Positions 26,879 to 35,786 of a DNA stretch of 60,239 nt are shown here, one piece after another; position 1 is the first letter of the stretch; each line of letters starts with the position of its first letter. The notes under the pieces are model-generated. The model worked only from the letters and a program-made list of their open reading frames with translations. It was not told the origin of the DNA and did not search any database. The stretch spans positions 1 through 60,239 of the forward strand of contig NZ_VICE01000149.1 in NCBI RefSeq assembly GCF_006546775.1. The letters run 5' to 3'. Position numbers and translations under genes: made by a program. The stretch is from Marilutibacter aestuarii. Its GTDB lineage: Bacteria > Pseudomonadota > Gammaproteobacteria > Xanthomonadales > Xanthomonadaceae.

Positions 26879-28064
26879 CAAGAACAATAAAACCCTGAAG
26901 CCCGGCTGGCGTCGGGTGAAATTCGGCGACGTGGTGCGCCTCTCGAAAGCACGCAGCCAAGATCCGTTGGCCGATGGCATTGAACGCTACGTCGGTCTGG
27001 AACATCTCGAACCCGGTGACTTGCGCATCCGCCGTTGGGGCAGCGTCGCTGACGGCGTGACCTTCACCAGCGTGTTCCAACCGGGGCAGGTGCTGTTCGG
27101 CAAGCGCCGCGCTTACCAGCGCAAGGTGGCTGTGGCAGATTTCTCTGGGGTGTGCTCCGGTGACATCTATGTGCTGGAGACCAAGGACGCACAGGTTTTG
27201 CTGCCGGAGCTGCTGCCCTTCATTTGCCAGACCGATGCGTTTTTCGAACATGCGGTGGGGACTTCGGCGGGGTCGTTGAGTCCGCGCACCAGTTGGACAA
27301 GTTTGGCCAATTTTGAGTTTGTGCTGCCAACACTTGAGGTCCAGATGCAGCGCGTCGATTTGCTTGGAAGGCATCAGGAGCTCGCAGGCAGCCTGGAAAG
27401 CGCAGCGGCCTTGGCTGAGCGGGCGCGGCGAGCGGCATTGCTTGACGCCTTCAGGCCTGATCGAGGCTCAGCCGACATGTTTCCGAGCCATTGGGCTACT
27501 GCGCCAGTCGGCGAGCTGGGTGACGTTCAATTGGGTCAGCAACGCCACCCCAAATACGACTCAGGTAGCAACATGCGCCCCTATCTCCGCGTCGCCAATG
27601 TCTTGGATGGTTGGATTGATTTCTCGGACGTCAACCAGATGCACTTCCCAGAGAAGGATGTGCAGAAATTCGAGTTGCTACACGGCGATGTTTTGCTCAA
27701 CGAGGGGCAGAGTTTCGACTTGGTAGGGCGGAGCGCCATCTACCGTGGCGGTGTCCCGGGTCTGTGCTGTCAGAAGACGTTGATTCGGTTTCGATGCGGT
27801 GAACGGTTGTTGCCAGAGTTCGCACAAGCCTATTTCCAGCATCGCCTTTACACAGGGCAGTTCGCGTCGATGTGCGTACAAACAACCTCGATGGCGCACC
27901 TGACCGCTGTCAGATTCTCTGCCATGCAGATGCCCGTCCCGCCGCTGGATGAGCAGCGACAAATTGCGAGTGTGGTCGAGACGCTCAATCAGTCAGCAAT
28001 CGAGCTACAGGGCCGATTCAAAGCCGCACAAGCTCTCGGAGCCCAGCTAGGGGGGATGCAATGA
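26871..28064 (+). CDS. hsdS: Type I restriction specificity subunit HsdS
   Basis: This 397-residue protein starts at GTG inside the end of hsdM. It has two target recognition domains separated by helical spacers. TRD1 is about 12-165 (WRRVKFGDVVRLSKAR, VFQPGQVLFGKRRAYQRKVA), spacer 1 about 166-205 (RHQELAGSLESAAALAERAR), TRD2 about 206-375 (APVGELGDVQLGQQRHPKYD, LLHGDVLLNEGQSFDLVGRS), and then spacer 2 (DEQRQIASVVETLNQSAIEL). Each TRD reads one half of a bipartite recognition sequence, which cannot be deduced here. Overlap with hsdM and hsdR (4 bp) suggests coupled translation of a balanced complex. Confidence 0.93.
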   Translation: MSDKNNKTLKPGWRRVKFGDVVRLSKARSQDPLADGIERYVGLEHLEPGDLRIRRWGSVADGVTFTSVFQPGQVLFGKRRAYQRKVAVADFSGVCSGDIYVLETKDAQVLLPELLPFICQTDAFFEHAVGTSAGSLSPRTSWTSLANFEFVLPTLEVQMQRVDLLGRHQELAGSLESAAALAERARRAALLDAFRPDRGSADMFPSHWATAPVGELGDVQLGQQRHPKYDSGSNMRPYLRVANVLDGWIDFSDVNQMHFPEKDVQKFELLHGDVLLNEGQSFDLVGRSAIYRGGVPGLCCQKTLIRFRCGERLLPEFAQAYFQHRLYTGQFASMCVQTTSMAHLTAVRFSAMQMPVPPLDEQRQIASVVETLNQSAIELQGRFKAAQALGAQLGGMQ

Positions 28065-31051
28065 GCTTCAACGAATCAAACACCGTCGAAGCCTACGTCC
28101 GCGATCTGCTCGCCGGCCCAGTCAAGGCTGTCCCGGCCAACACCGCCCAGGAACCTCAAGCCAGCTACGGTCCCAGCCCCAAAGGCATCGGCTGGCGCTA
28201 CGCTGCTCCGTCTGAGGTGCCGCGCCAGATCCAGGAAGTGCTGGTCGAACACTGGCTGCGCGATGCACTGATCCGCCTGAACCCCGAGATTGCCGCCCAG
28301 CCTGACCGCGCCGACGAGGTGCTCTACAAGCTGCGCGCCATCGTGCTGTCAGTGCGCTCGGATGGGCTGATCCGCGCCAACGAGGAAATGACCGCCTGGA
28401 TGCGCGGTGAGCGCTCGATGCCCTTCGGCGCCAATAACGAGCATGTGCCGGTGCGGCTGATCGACCTGGATGATCTGGCGCAGAACCAGTACATCGTCAC
28501 CCAACAGTACACCTACCGCGCAGGCCCCACCGAGCGCCGCGCCGATCTGGTGTTGTTGGTCAACGGGCTGCCGCTGGTGCTGATCGAGGCCAAGACGCCG
28601 GTCAAGAAATGCATCAGCTGGGTCGATGGCGCGGTGCAGGTGCACGACGACTACGAGAAGTTCGTGCCTGAGCTCTTCGTCTGCAACGTGTTCTCGGTGG
28701 CGACCGAGGGCAAGGCCTACCACTACGGGTCCATCGGCCTGCCGGTCAAGGATTGGGGGCCGTGGCATCTGGATGGCGACGGTGACGATGGTCAGCACCA
28801 CCCGCTGAAGTCGCTCAAGCTGTCCGCTGAAAGCATGTTGCGCCCACATGTGGTGCTGGACATCCTCGGCAGCTTCACCCTCTTCGCCACCAACAAGAAA
28901 AAGCAGCGCATCAAGATCATTTGCCGCTACCAGCAGTACGAGGCGGCCAACAAGATCGTCGAGCGCGTGCTGGCGGGCTACCCCAGGAAAGGGCTGATCT
29001 GGCACTTCCAGGGCTCGGGCAAGTCACTGCTGATGGTCTTTGCCGCGCAGAAGCTGCGCATGCATGCCGGCCTGAAGAATCCCACCGTGCTGATCGTGGT
29101 GGATCGGATCGACCTGGATACTCAGATCACCGGCACCTTCACCGGCGCGGACATTCCCAACCTGGAAAAAGCCGACAGCCGCGAGAAACTACAGCAGCTC
29201 CTTTCGCAGGACGTGCGCAAGATCATCATCACCACGATCTTCAAGTTCGGCGAGGCCACTGGCAGCCTGAACGACCGCAGCAACATCATCGCCTTGGTGG
29301 ACGAAGCCCACCGCACGCAAGAAGGCGACTTGGGCCGCAAGATGCGCGAGGCCCTGCCCAATGCGTTTCTGTTCGGCCTGACCGGTACGCCGATCAACCG
29401 TGCCGACCGCAACACCTTCTACGCCTTTGGTGCCGACGAAGACGAGAAGGGCTACATGAGCCGGTACGGCTTCGAGGAGTCAATCCGCGACGGTGCCACG
29501 CTGAAGCTGCACTTCGAACCGCGCTTGATCGATCTGCACATCGACAAGGCCGCGCTGGACGCCGCCTACAAAGACCTGACCGGCGGCCTGTCGGATCTCG
29601 ACAAGGACAACCTCGCGAAGACCGCCGCCAAGATGGCCGTGCTGGTGAAGACGCCCGAACGTATCCGCAAGGTGTGCGAGGACATCGTCGAGCATTTCCA
29701 GACCAAGGTGGAGCCCAACGGCTTCAAGGGCCAGATCGTCACCTTCGACCGCGAGTCCTGCCTGCTGTTCAAGACTGAGCTGGACAAGCTGCTGCCGCCC
29801 GAGGCCACGGACATCGTGATGTCGGTGCAGGCGTCCGACAAGAAGGAGCATCCAGAGTACGCGGCCTATGACCGAAGCCGCGACGAAGAAGAGCGACTGC
29901 TCGATCGGTTCCGCGACCCGGCCGACCCGCTGAAGCTGATTATCGTCACGGCCAAGCTGCTGACCGGCTTCGATGCGCCCATCCTGCAGGCGATGTACCT
30001 GGACAAGCCGCTGCGCGACCACACGCTGCTGCAGGCCATCTGCCGCGTGAACCGCACCTACTCCGAGCAGAAGACCCACGGCCTGATCGTCGACTACCTC
30101 GGCATCTTCGATGACGTGGCAGCCGCGTTGGAATTTGACGACCAGAGCGTCAAGCAGGTGGTCAGCAACATCCAGGAGCTGAAGGACAAGCTGCCCGAAG
30201 CCATGCAGAAATGTCTGGTCTTCTTCACTGGCTGTGATCGCTCTCTGCAAGGTTATGAGGGCCTGATCGCTGCACAACAGTGCCTGCCCAACAATGAGGT
30301 GCGGGACAACTTTGCCGCCGAGTACAGCGTGCTTAACAAGATCTGGGAGGCGCTGTCACCGGACACTGTTCTGGGCCCGTTCGAGAAGGACTACAAGTGG
30401 TTGTCCCAGGTGTACCAGTCGGTGCAGCCGTCCAGTGGTCACGGCAAGCTGATCTGGCATTCGCTGGGCGCAAAGACCATCGAGCTGATCCACCAGAACG
30501 TGCATGTCGACGCGGTGCGGGATGACCTCGACACCTTGGTGCTGGACGCTGATCTGCTGGAGGCCGTGCTTTCGAACCCCGACCCGAAGAAGGCCAAGGA
30601 AATCGAGATCAAGCTCAAGCGCCGGCTGCGCGGGCATGGCGGCAACCCCAAGTTCAAGAAGCTGTCGGAGCGGCTCGATGCGCTGAAGGACCGCTTCGAA
30701 TCCGGGCAGATCAACAGCGTCGAGTTTCTGAAGCAGTTGCTGGAGATCGCCAAGGAAACGCTGCAGGCCGAGAAGGAGGTCCCGCCTGAAGAGGACGAGG
30801 ATCGCGGCAAGGCGGCGCTGACCGAGCTGTTCAACGAGGTCAAGACGGCCGAGACACCCATCATGGTGGAACGCGTGGTCGCCGACATCGACGAGATCGT
30901 ACGCCTCGTCCGCTTCCCTGGCTGGCAAGGCACGCAGGCCGGTGAGCGGGAAGTCAAGAAGGCACTGCGCAAGGCCCTCTTCAAATACAAGCTGCATGCG
31001 GATGAAGAGCTGTTCGAGAAGGCCTACAGCTACATCCGGCAGTATTACTAA
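28061..31051 (+). CDS. hsdR: Type I restriction endonuclease subunit HsdR
   Basis: This 996-residue HsdR has an N-terminal nuclease domain with RRADLVLLVNGLPLVLIEAK (PD-(D/E)xK site near residue 175), followed by an SF2 translocase: Walker A FQGSGKSLL (about 318), DEAH box VDEAHRTQEGD (about 414), FGLTGTPINRAD, and later VTAKLLTGFDAPILQAMYLD and QAICRVNRTY (motifs V and VI). The C-terminal helical region ends KALRKALFKYKLHADEELFE with a final KAYSYIRQYY. It cuts DNA after ATP-driven translocation when the site is unmethylated. The length is normal and the gene looks intact. A second, divergent copy of its tail survives at 34448. Confidence 0.95.
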   Translation: MSFNESNTVEAYVRDLLAGPVKAVPANTAQEPQASYGPSPKGIGWRYAAPSEVPRQIQEVLVEHWLRDALIRLNPEIAAQPDRADEVLYKLRAIVLSVRSDGLIRANEEMTAWMRGERSMPFGANNEHVPVRLIDLDDLAQNQYIVTQQYTYRAGPTERRADLVLLVNGLPLVLIEAKTPVKKCISWVDGAVQVHDDYEKFVPELFVCNVFSVATEGKAYHYGSIGLPVKDWGPWHLDGDGDDGQHHPLKSLKLSAESMLRPHVVLDILGSFTLFATNKKKQRIKIICRYQQYEAANKIVERVLAGYPRKGLIWHFQGSGKSLLMVFAAQKLRMHAGLKNPTVLIVVDRIDLDTQITGTFTGADIPNLEKADSREKLQQLLSQDVRKIIITTIFKFGEATGSLNDRSNIIALVDEAHRTQEGDLGRKMREALPNAFLFGLTGTPINRADRNTFYAFGADEDEKGYMSRYGFEESIRDGATLKLHFEPRLIDLHIDKAALDAAYKDLTGGLSDLDKDNLAKTAAKMAVLVKTPERIRKVCEDIVEHFQTKVEPNGFKGQIVTFDRESCLLFKTELDKLLPPEATDIVMSVQASDKKEHPEYAAYDRSRDEEERLLDRFRDPADPLKLIIVTAKLLTGFDAPILQAMYLDKPLRDHTLLQAICRVNRTYSEQKTHGLIVDYLGIFDDVAAALEFDDQSVKQVVSNIQELKDKLPEAMQKCLVFFTGCDRSLQGYEGLIAAQQCLPNNEVRDNFAAEYSVLNKIWEALSPDTVLGPFEKDYKWLSQVYQSVQPSSGHGKLIWHSLGAKTIELIHQNVHVDAVRDDLDTLVLDADLLEAVLSNPDPKKAKEIEIKLKRRLRGHGGNPKFKKLSERLDALKDRFESGQINSVEFLKQLLEIAKETLQAEKEVPPEEDEDRGKAALTELFNEVKTAETPIMVERVVADIDEIVRLVRFPGWQGTQAGEREVKKALRKALFKYKLHADEELFEKAYSYIRQYY

Positions 31052-31063
31052 AGGGGGCGGAGG

Positions 31064-33286
31064 ATGACCACTCAGACGATCGATAGTGCGCCGCATGCAA
31101 CCTGGTTTGTCGGCGCCACCTACGGCGGTACCGATGATCAGATGCCGCGATTTCTTGCAGAAGGAATTTGGGAAAACGGCTACGACGACAAGCTCCTCGA
31201 TGTTGTGCGGTCTATGCGGCCGGGCGAGAGAATTGCCATCAAGGCGGCATACACGCGCAAACACGGCCTGCCCTTCGACAACCGTGGTCGTACCGTCTCG
31301 GTCATGGCTATTAAAGCGATCGGGACGATCGTCGAGAATCTCAACGACGGAAAACGCGTAAAGGTCGATTGGACCAAAGTGGAGCCAGTGCGGGAGTGGT
31401 ACTTCAACACTCACCGTGGCACGGTCTGGCGCGTTGTTCCTGGTGACTGGATGGCCGACGCTTTGATTGCGTTTGCTTTTGAGGGCAAGCCGCAGGATCT
31501 GGAGCGCTTTCGCAACGAGCCATTTTGGCGTGAGCGATTTGGCACGACTTTGCCTGACAAGCGGCGCTTCGAGTGGACGGAGTTCTACGAGGCAGTCGCA
31601 GATAAGTTGTTGGCCCATGCAGATGATCGAACTCCGCTCATCGAGGGCATACATGAGATTGCGTCCCGCGTTCCGGGGCTGACCTATCTCCAGGATAAGT
31701 TTCCCGATGGAACCAGTGGTCCGCTGCGGGACATTTGCCCGTTCACCACGATGGGCACCTTCAACCGGTCCATGACCGATGCCAACCGCAAGACCATCGC
31801 GGGCGAACTTGCCAAGTTGCTGGGTGTGACGGTCCCGGTCCCGCCTTCATTCGAAGGCATTCCCGTTCTCAACAACCAACGTTCCTGGTTTTTCGCCTAT
31901 GCCGACAAGCGTGGTGCGGGTGACATCGACGCGCTATGGAAGGTATTCGTTGCCGCGAGCAAGATGGTCGATGGCGACCAGTTGGACACTCGCGATGCCT
32001 TCATCCGGGCTTATGACGAGGCAACCCAAGTGTGGGGTGTCGCATGGAACCTTTCGACAGGTCTCTACTGGGCGCATCCGTGGGAATTCCTGACCCTGGA
32101 TAGCCAGTCGCGCCACTACATCAACAAGCGGCTCGGCCTGAATGTCGCCATCAGTGGCCAGCAAGGCCCATGTGATGGTCGGACCTATCTGAAGCTGCTG
32201 GACGATTTGCGTTCCCGCTTCGGCGAAGACGGCTACCCAGTCCACAGTTTCCCGGACCTGTCGCTGGCGTCCTGGATGTACAAAGACCCGGTTGACGAGC
32301 CTGTGCCGGCTGGCGATATCGCTACCACTGCCGGAGCAGAGCAGGAAACTGAAGGTGAAGTTCACGAAGCCTTTCAGGGGGCAGCGCCAATCGTTCCCTA
32401 CTCGGTGGAGGACATCCTCGAGGACGGCTGTTTCCTGGAGCGGGCCGAGATTGACCGCTTGCTCGATCGTCTGCGCACAAAAAAGAACCTCATCCTTCAG
32501 GGGCCTCCGGGCACGGGCAAGACCTGGCTAGCCAAACGGCTCGCGTTCGCGCTGATGGGGCAGAAGGACGACAGCAAGGTCCGCGCAGTGCAGTTCCACC
32601 CCAACCTGTCCTACGAGGACTTTGTTCGAGGGTGGCGCCCCACTGGCGAAGGCAAGTTGTCGCTGGCGGACGGTGTCTTCATGGAAGCCATCAAGGCTGC
32701 ATCGAAGGAGCCTTCGTCGAAGTTTGTCGTGGTGATCGAGGAGATCAACCGTGGAAACCCGGCGCAGATCTTCGGCGAGTTGCTGACGCTGCTTGAGGCG
32801 GGCAAACGAACGCCCAACGAAGCGCTGGAACTCTGTTATCCGGATGCGGACGGCAAACGACGTCCCGTCCATATTCCCGAGAATCTCTACGTGGTCGGCA
32901 CCATGAATATCGCCGACCGATCACTTGCACTGGTCGATCTGGCACTGCGTCGCCGCTTTGCTTTCGTTGGGCTGGAGCCAAGACTGGGCCAGATTTGGCG
33001 GGAGTGGGTGGCCAAGGAGTGTGCTGTCGATCCGGGCTTGGTCGCGGATATTGAACGCCGTATCGCCGATCTGAACGAACAGATCGCGGCGGATGCACGC
33101 CTTGGCAAGCAATTCCGGATTGGTCACAGCTATGTGACACCCGCACATCGACTGGAGGCGGGAGACACGAAGAAGTGGTTCCAGCAGGTCGTGGAGACGG
33201 AGATCGGCCCGTTGCTGGATGAATACTGGTTCGACGCGCCCGACGAAGCACAGAAGGCGATTGCACGGCTGACGCAGGGCTGGTGA
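31064..33286 (+). CDS. mcrB: McrB-like GTPase of a type IV restriction system
   Basis: In this 740-residue protein, the first 110 residues (ATWFVGATYGG, MRPGERIAIKAAYTRKHGLP, KRVKVDWTKVEPVREWYFNT) look like an EVE/PUA-like modified-base reader, but this is inferred. A second region spans about 180-410. The McrB AAA+ domain follows from about 455: Walker A GPPGTGKTWLAK (about 481), FHPNLSYEDFVRGWRPT, Walker B FVVVIEEINRGNPAQIFGEL, the MNIADRSLALVDLALRRRFA sensor/arginine region. It starts 12 bp after hsdR and overlaps mcrC by 1 bp. McrBC cuts DNA carrying modified cytosines. Confidence 0.92.
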   Translation: MTTQTIDSAPHATWFVGATYGGTDDQMPRFLAEGIWENGYDDKLLDVVRSMRPGERIAIKAAYTRKHGLPFDNRGRTVSVMAIKAIGTIVENLNDGKRVKVDWTKVEPVREWYFNTHRGTVWRVVPGDWMADALIAFAFEGKPQDLERFRNEPFWRERFGTTLPDKRRFEWTEFYEAVADKLLAHADDRTPLIEGIHEIASRVPGLTYLQDKFPDGTSGPLRDICPFTTMGTFNRSMTDANRKTIAGELAKLLGVTVPVPPSFEGIPVLNNQRSWFFAYADKRGAGDIDALWKVFVAASKMVDGDQLDTRDAFIRAYDEATQVWGVAWNLSTGLYWAHPWEFLTLDSQSRHYINKRLGLNVAISGQQGPCDGRTYLKLLDDLRSRFGEDGYPVHSFPDLSLASWMYKDPVDEPVPAGDIATTAGAEQETEGEVHEAFQGAAPIVPYSVEDILEDGCFLERAEIDRLLDRLRTKKNLILQGPPGTGKTWLAKRLAFALMGQKDDSKVRAVQFHPNLSYEDFVRGWRPTGEGKLSLADGVFMEAIKAASKEPSSKFVVVIEEINRGNPAQIFGELLTLLEAGKRTPNEALELCYPDADGKRRPVHIPENLYVVGTMNIADRSLALVDLALRRRFAFVGLEPRLGQIWREWVAKECAVDPGLVADIERRIADLNEQIAADARLGKQFRIGHSYVTPAHRLEAGDTKKWFQQVVETEIGPLLDEYWFDAPDEAQKAIARLTQGW

Positions 33287-34419
33287 TGACCGCCGTCGCA
33301 GAACAGGTGGAAAGTGCATCCATGAGGGCTGAGGGGTTCATCGGACGCATTCCGGTGCGCAACCTCTGGCAGCTGATGCTCTACGCCTCTGACCTGTTCC
33401 GCACTCGCGGCATCGGCAAGATCGGCTTGGAAGACAGCCCGGACGATCTACCGGATCTAGTTGCGGAGATCCTTGCCCACTCGGTTGAAGTGCGACAGCG
33501 TCGCCGCTTGAGTCTTGGATACCGATCTCGTGACGCAGTCATCAATCGCGTGCGTGGCCGGATCGACGTCTTGACCACCGAACGCCATCAGTTGATGGAT
33601 AGAGGCCTGGTGGCGTGCCGGTTCGACGAACTCACCATCGACACCCCACGCAATCGTTTCGTGCGAGCAGCATTGGAGTCCATCTCCAGGATCGTTCAGA
33701 GGAAGGACGTTGCCCATCGGTGCCGCGCACTTGCGGGTGGCATGAAGGCAATGGGTGTATCAGGGGACGCACCGACCCGCGCCCAAATGAGCACCGATCG
33801 TTTCGGTCGCAACGATGCGGACGACCGGTTCATGGTGGCAGCCGCAAAGCTGGCGTTCGACCTAGTGCTACCCACGGAGGCGTCGGGTGCGAATGTGCTC
33901 TCTCTACCGGACAGGGAAGCGACGTGGGTACGCCGTTTGTTCGAGCGGGCAGTGGGGGGTTTCTACGAAGCCGTATTGAGTCCGCAGGGCTGGCGAGTGC
34001 TCTGCGGCCGGACGATGGGCTGGCAGGTCGAGCAGAAGACGGCAGGGATCGACAAGATCCTGCCGTCGATGCGAACTGATGTCGTGCTCGACCATCCGTC
34101 AACCGGGCAGAGGATCGTCATCGATACCAAGTTCACCTCGATTGTGACGAGCGGTTGGTACCGTGAGGAAACCCTGCGCAGCGGATACGTGTACCAGATC
34201 TACGCCTATTTGCGCTCCCAGGTTGGTTGCGGCGATGCGCTTGCAGATCATGCGAGCGGGTTGTTGTTGCATCCCGCGATCGGCCAGATGGTCGACGAGA
34301 CAGTGGTAGTCCAAGGACACCGCATCAGGTTTGCTACGGTGGATCTGGCATCGTCGCCTTCCAACATCCGGTCACAGCTGTTGCGGCTGTGCGAGAGAGC
34401 TCCTGCAGGCTTATCGTAA
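33286..34419 (+). CDS. mcrC: McrC-like nuclease subunit
   Basis: This 377-residue protein begins MTAVAEQVES and contains FIGRIPVRNLWQLMLYASDL (McrC N-terminal domain contacting McrB), GRIDVLTTERHQLMDRGLVA and FDELTIDTPRNRFVRAALES. A C-terminal PD-(D/E)xK nuclease site, MRTDVVLDHP and IVIDTKFTS, lies near residues 265-285. The start shares the TGATG with the McrB stop; GTG at 33283 is an alternative one codon earlier. McrC activates McrB GTP hydrolysis and carries the cleavage site. It closes the restriction cluster except for the hsdR scar just downstream. Confidence 0.92.
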   Translation: MTAVAEQVESASMRAEGFIGRIPVRNLWQLMLYASDLFRTRGIGKIGLEDSPDDLPDLVAEILAHSVEVRQRRRLSLGYRSRDAVINRVRGRIDVLTTERHQLMDRGLVACRFDELTIDTPRNRFVRAALESISRIVQRKDVAHRCRALAGGMKAMGVSGDAPTRAQMSTDRFGRNDADDRFMVAAAKLAFDLVLPTEASGANVLSLPDREATWVRRLFERAVGGFYEAVLSPQGWRVLCGRTMGWQVEQKTAGIDKILPSMRTDVVLDHPSTGQRIVIDTKFTSIVTSGWYREETLRSGYVYQIYAYLRSQVGCGDALADHASGLLLHPAIGQMVDETVVVQGHRIRFATVDLASSPSNIRSQLLRLCERAPAGLS

Positions 34420-34447
34420 CCAGGTCAGTTTGTGAGTCGATGTAAAG

Positions 34448-34558
34448 ACCCAGGTCGGTGAGAGCGAAGTCAAGAAGGCGGTCCGCAAAGCAAACCTCAA
34501 GTACAAGCTGCAGGCAGATGGCGATCTGTCCGATAAAGCGTTCGGATACGTCCGCTAG
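34448..34558 (+). pseudogene. Remnant of the 3' end of a second hsdR
   Basis: 36 codons followed by TAG read TQVGESEVKKAVRKANLKYK and then LQADGDLSDKAFGYVR. Aligned by eye to the end of the intact HsdR (TQAGEREVKKALRKALFKYK...), 23 of 36 residues agree, including the position of the stop within a few residues. No start codon or upstream hsdR sequence is present, and sequence similarity begins 28 bp after mcrC. It is not an identical duplication, so it comes from a different, lost hsdR. Confidence 0.8.
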
Positions 34559-34753
34559 GACAAATGATCCGGTAGCGGGCTGGACTCCCGCTACGGACGA
34601 AGGAGGAGTAATAATTTACCTGCGCACCACTACGGTATGAGTCGACATGGATTTGGACAGTAGTACGTAGTACAGCACCCATGAATAGATAGGGGGGCAA
34701 AGCCTACGCGCACTTACCGTTTCTCGTCTGTGTGGCTCTTGGCGCACCAAAAG
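34559..34753. other. Intergenic stretch with a small hairpin
   Basis: No gene is visible. GTAGCGGG (34572-34579) pairs with CCCGCTAC (34587-34594) around a seven-base loop. It could end transcription of the restriction cluster, although no T run follows. The composition is AT-richer than the core genome. Confidence 0.4.
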
Positions 34754-34785
34754 AGGCCTGCGGAGATGACTTCGCGGGCCTTTTT
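34754..34785 (+). terminator. Intrinsic terminator upstream of the relaxase gene
   Basis: AGGCCTGCG (34754-34762) pairs with CGCGGGCCT (34773-34781) with one T-G pair and a ten-base loop; five T follow directly (34781-34785). It ends 37 bp before the relaxase start codon. It either ends transcripts from the restriction cluster or controls read-through into mobilisation genes. Confidence 0.75.
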
Positions 34786-34821
34786 CGTGCTTTCAATCAC
34801 CGAGAAAGGGTAGTGCAGAAG

Positions 34822-35544
34822 ATGGCAACCTTCCATTTCGAGATCAAAAGCGGCCGTAAAGGGACTGCTGGAGATCACGCGAACTACATTGCGCGTAAAG
34901 GATTCCATGGTAAACGCGAAGATCTGATGTATGCGGAACACGGCAACCTTCCAGCCTGGGCCGCGGGAGACCCGAGCACGTTCTGGCGAGCCGCGGACAA
35001 GTACGAACGAAAAAATGGCGCGGTATACCGAGAGGCCATCATTGCGTTGCCAAGTGAGTTGACCGACGAGGAGAACGTAAAACTAACCCGCGCTCTCGTT
35101 CGACAGCTGACACAAGGGAAGCCGCACCAAGCCGCTGTCCATGGACCTACATCATCCCTTGAAGGCGCAGCCAATCCGCACGTGCATTTGATGATGTGCG
35201 ACCGAGTCGATGACGGCGTCGATCGCCCACCAGAGCGGTTCTTCTCGCGTTACAACAGGTCAAGTCCGGCCGAAGGTGGTCGCAGGAAGGTGAGCGGCGG
35301 CCGGAATCGGATGGAACTCAGGAACGAGGTGATTGCGACACGAAAGCTAGTGGCTGAGACGATCAACCACCATCTGGAGCTGAACGGGCACTCTGCGCGT
35401 GTCGATCACCGTACGCTGCGTGAGCAAGGAGTCGATCGACGTCCGGAGCGCCACTTGGGGCCGGCACGGATCGGAAGCATGTCGACTGAAGAGAAAACGC
35501 AGTACATCAAGCTGCGCAGCCAACTCAGGTGCAGTGCAAGGTGA
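34822..35544 (+). CDS. MobA/MobL-family relaxase, short form
   Basis: This 240-residue protein begins MATFHFEIKSGRKGTAGDHA and NYIARKGFHGKREDL, the usual MobA/MobL (MOBQ-type) N-terminus. It carries REAIIALPSELTDEENVKLT and the metal-binding NPHVHLMM (HxH). It covers essentially the nicking domain only; full MobA/MobL proteins are commonly longer, so the gene may be truncated at about 35540, where the sequence turns into non-coding-looking DNA. The upstream extension of the frame overlaps the terminator and is unlikely to be translated. It would nick an origin of transfer, making the island mobilisable by a helper. No oriT was identified. Confidence 0.82.
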   Translation: MATFHFEIKSGRKGTAGDHANYIARKGFHGKREDLMYAEHGNLPAWAAGDPSTFWRAADKYERKNGAVYREAIIALPSELTDEENVKLTRALVRQLTQGKPHQAAVHGPTSSLEGAANPHVHLMMCDRVDDGVDRPPERFFSRYNRSSPAEGGRRKVSGGRNRMELRNEVIATRKLVAETINHHLELNGHSARVDHRTLREQGVDRRPERHLGPARIGSMSTEEKTQYIKLRSQLRCSAR

Positions 35545-35728
35545 TTAAACGATCGAGGAGAGCGCCCCGGCCATGGCGTCGCAGGGCGCACGCTCGGCTG
35601 CACCGGGTGCGATACGCGACACTTGCCGCGGAGTTGCACCCGCGCAGAGTGGCGCTTTTTGGAGGATCCAACTCCAGTGCCGGGGTGCCGAGTTCGACGG
35701 AGTCGATTTTACCGTAACACCTCGCGGC

Positions 35729-35774
35729 AGCCAGCGAGTCCGCTTCGATCTTGAGCGGGGCGGACTCGCTGGCT
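35729..35774. terminator. Perfect 15-bp inverted repeat between convergent genes
   Basis: AGCCAGCGAGTCCGC (35729-35743) is exactly complementary to GCGGACTCGCTGGCT (35760-35774), with a 16-base loop. It lies between the relaxase (plus) and the DUF3987 gene (minus), 12 bp from the latter's stop. It is probably a bidirectional terminator, although T runs are lacking; a protein-binding or transfer-origin role is the alternative. Confidence 0.55.
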
Positions 35775-35786
35775 CGACTGGAATCG

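Noticed and set aside
22046-28064. BREX-type methylase (PglX) system
   Set aside because: The methylases have HsdM architecture with HsdS and HsdR partners, and no PglZ, BrxC or BrxL homologue is present.
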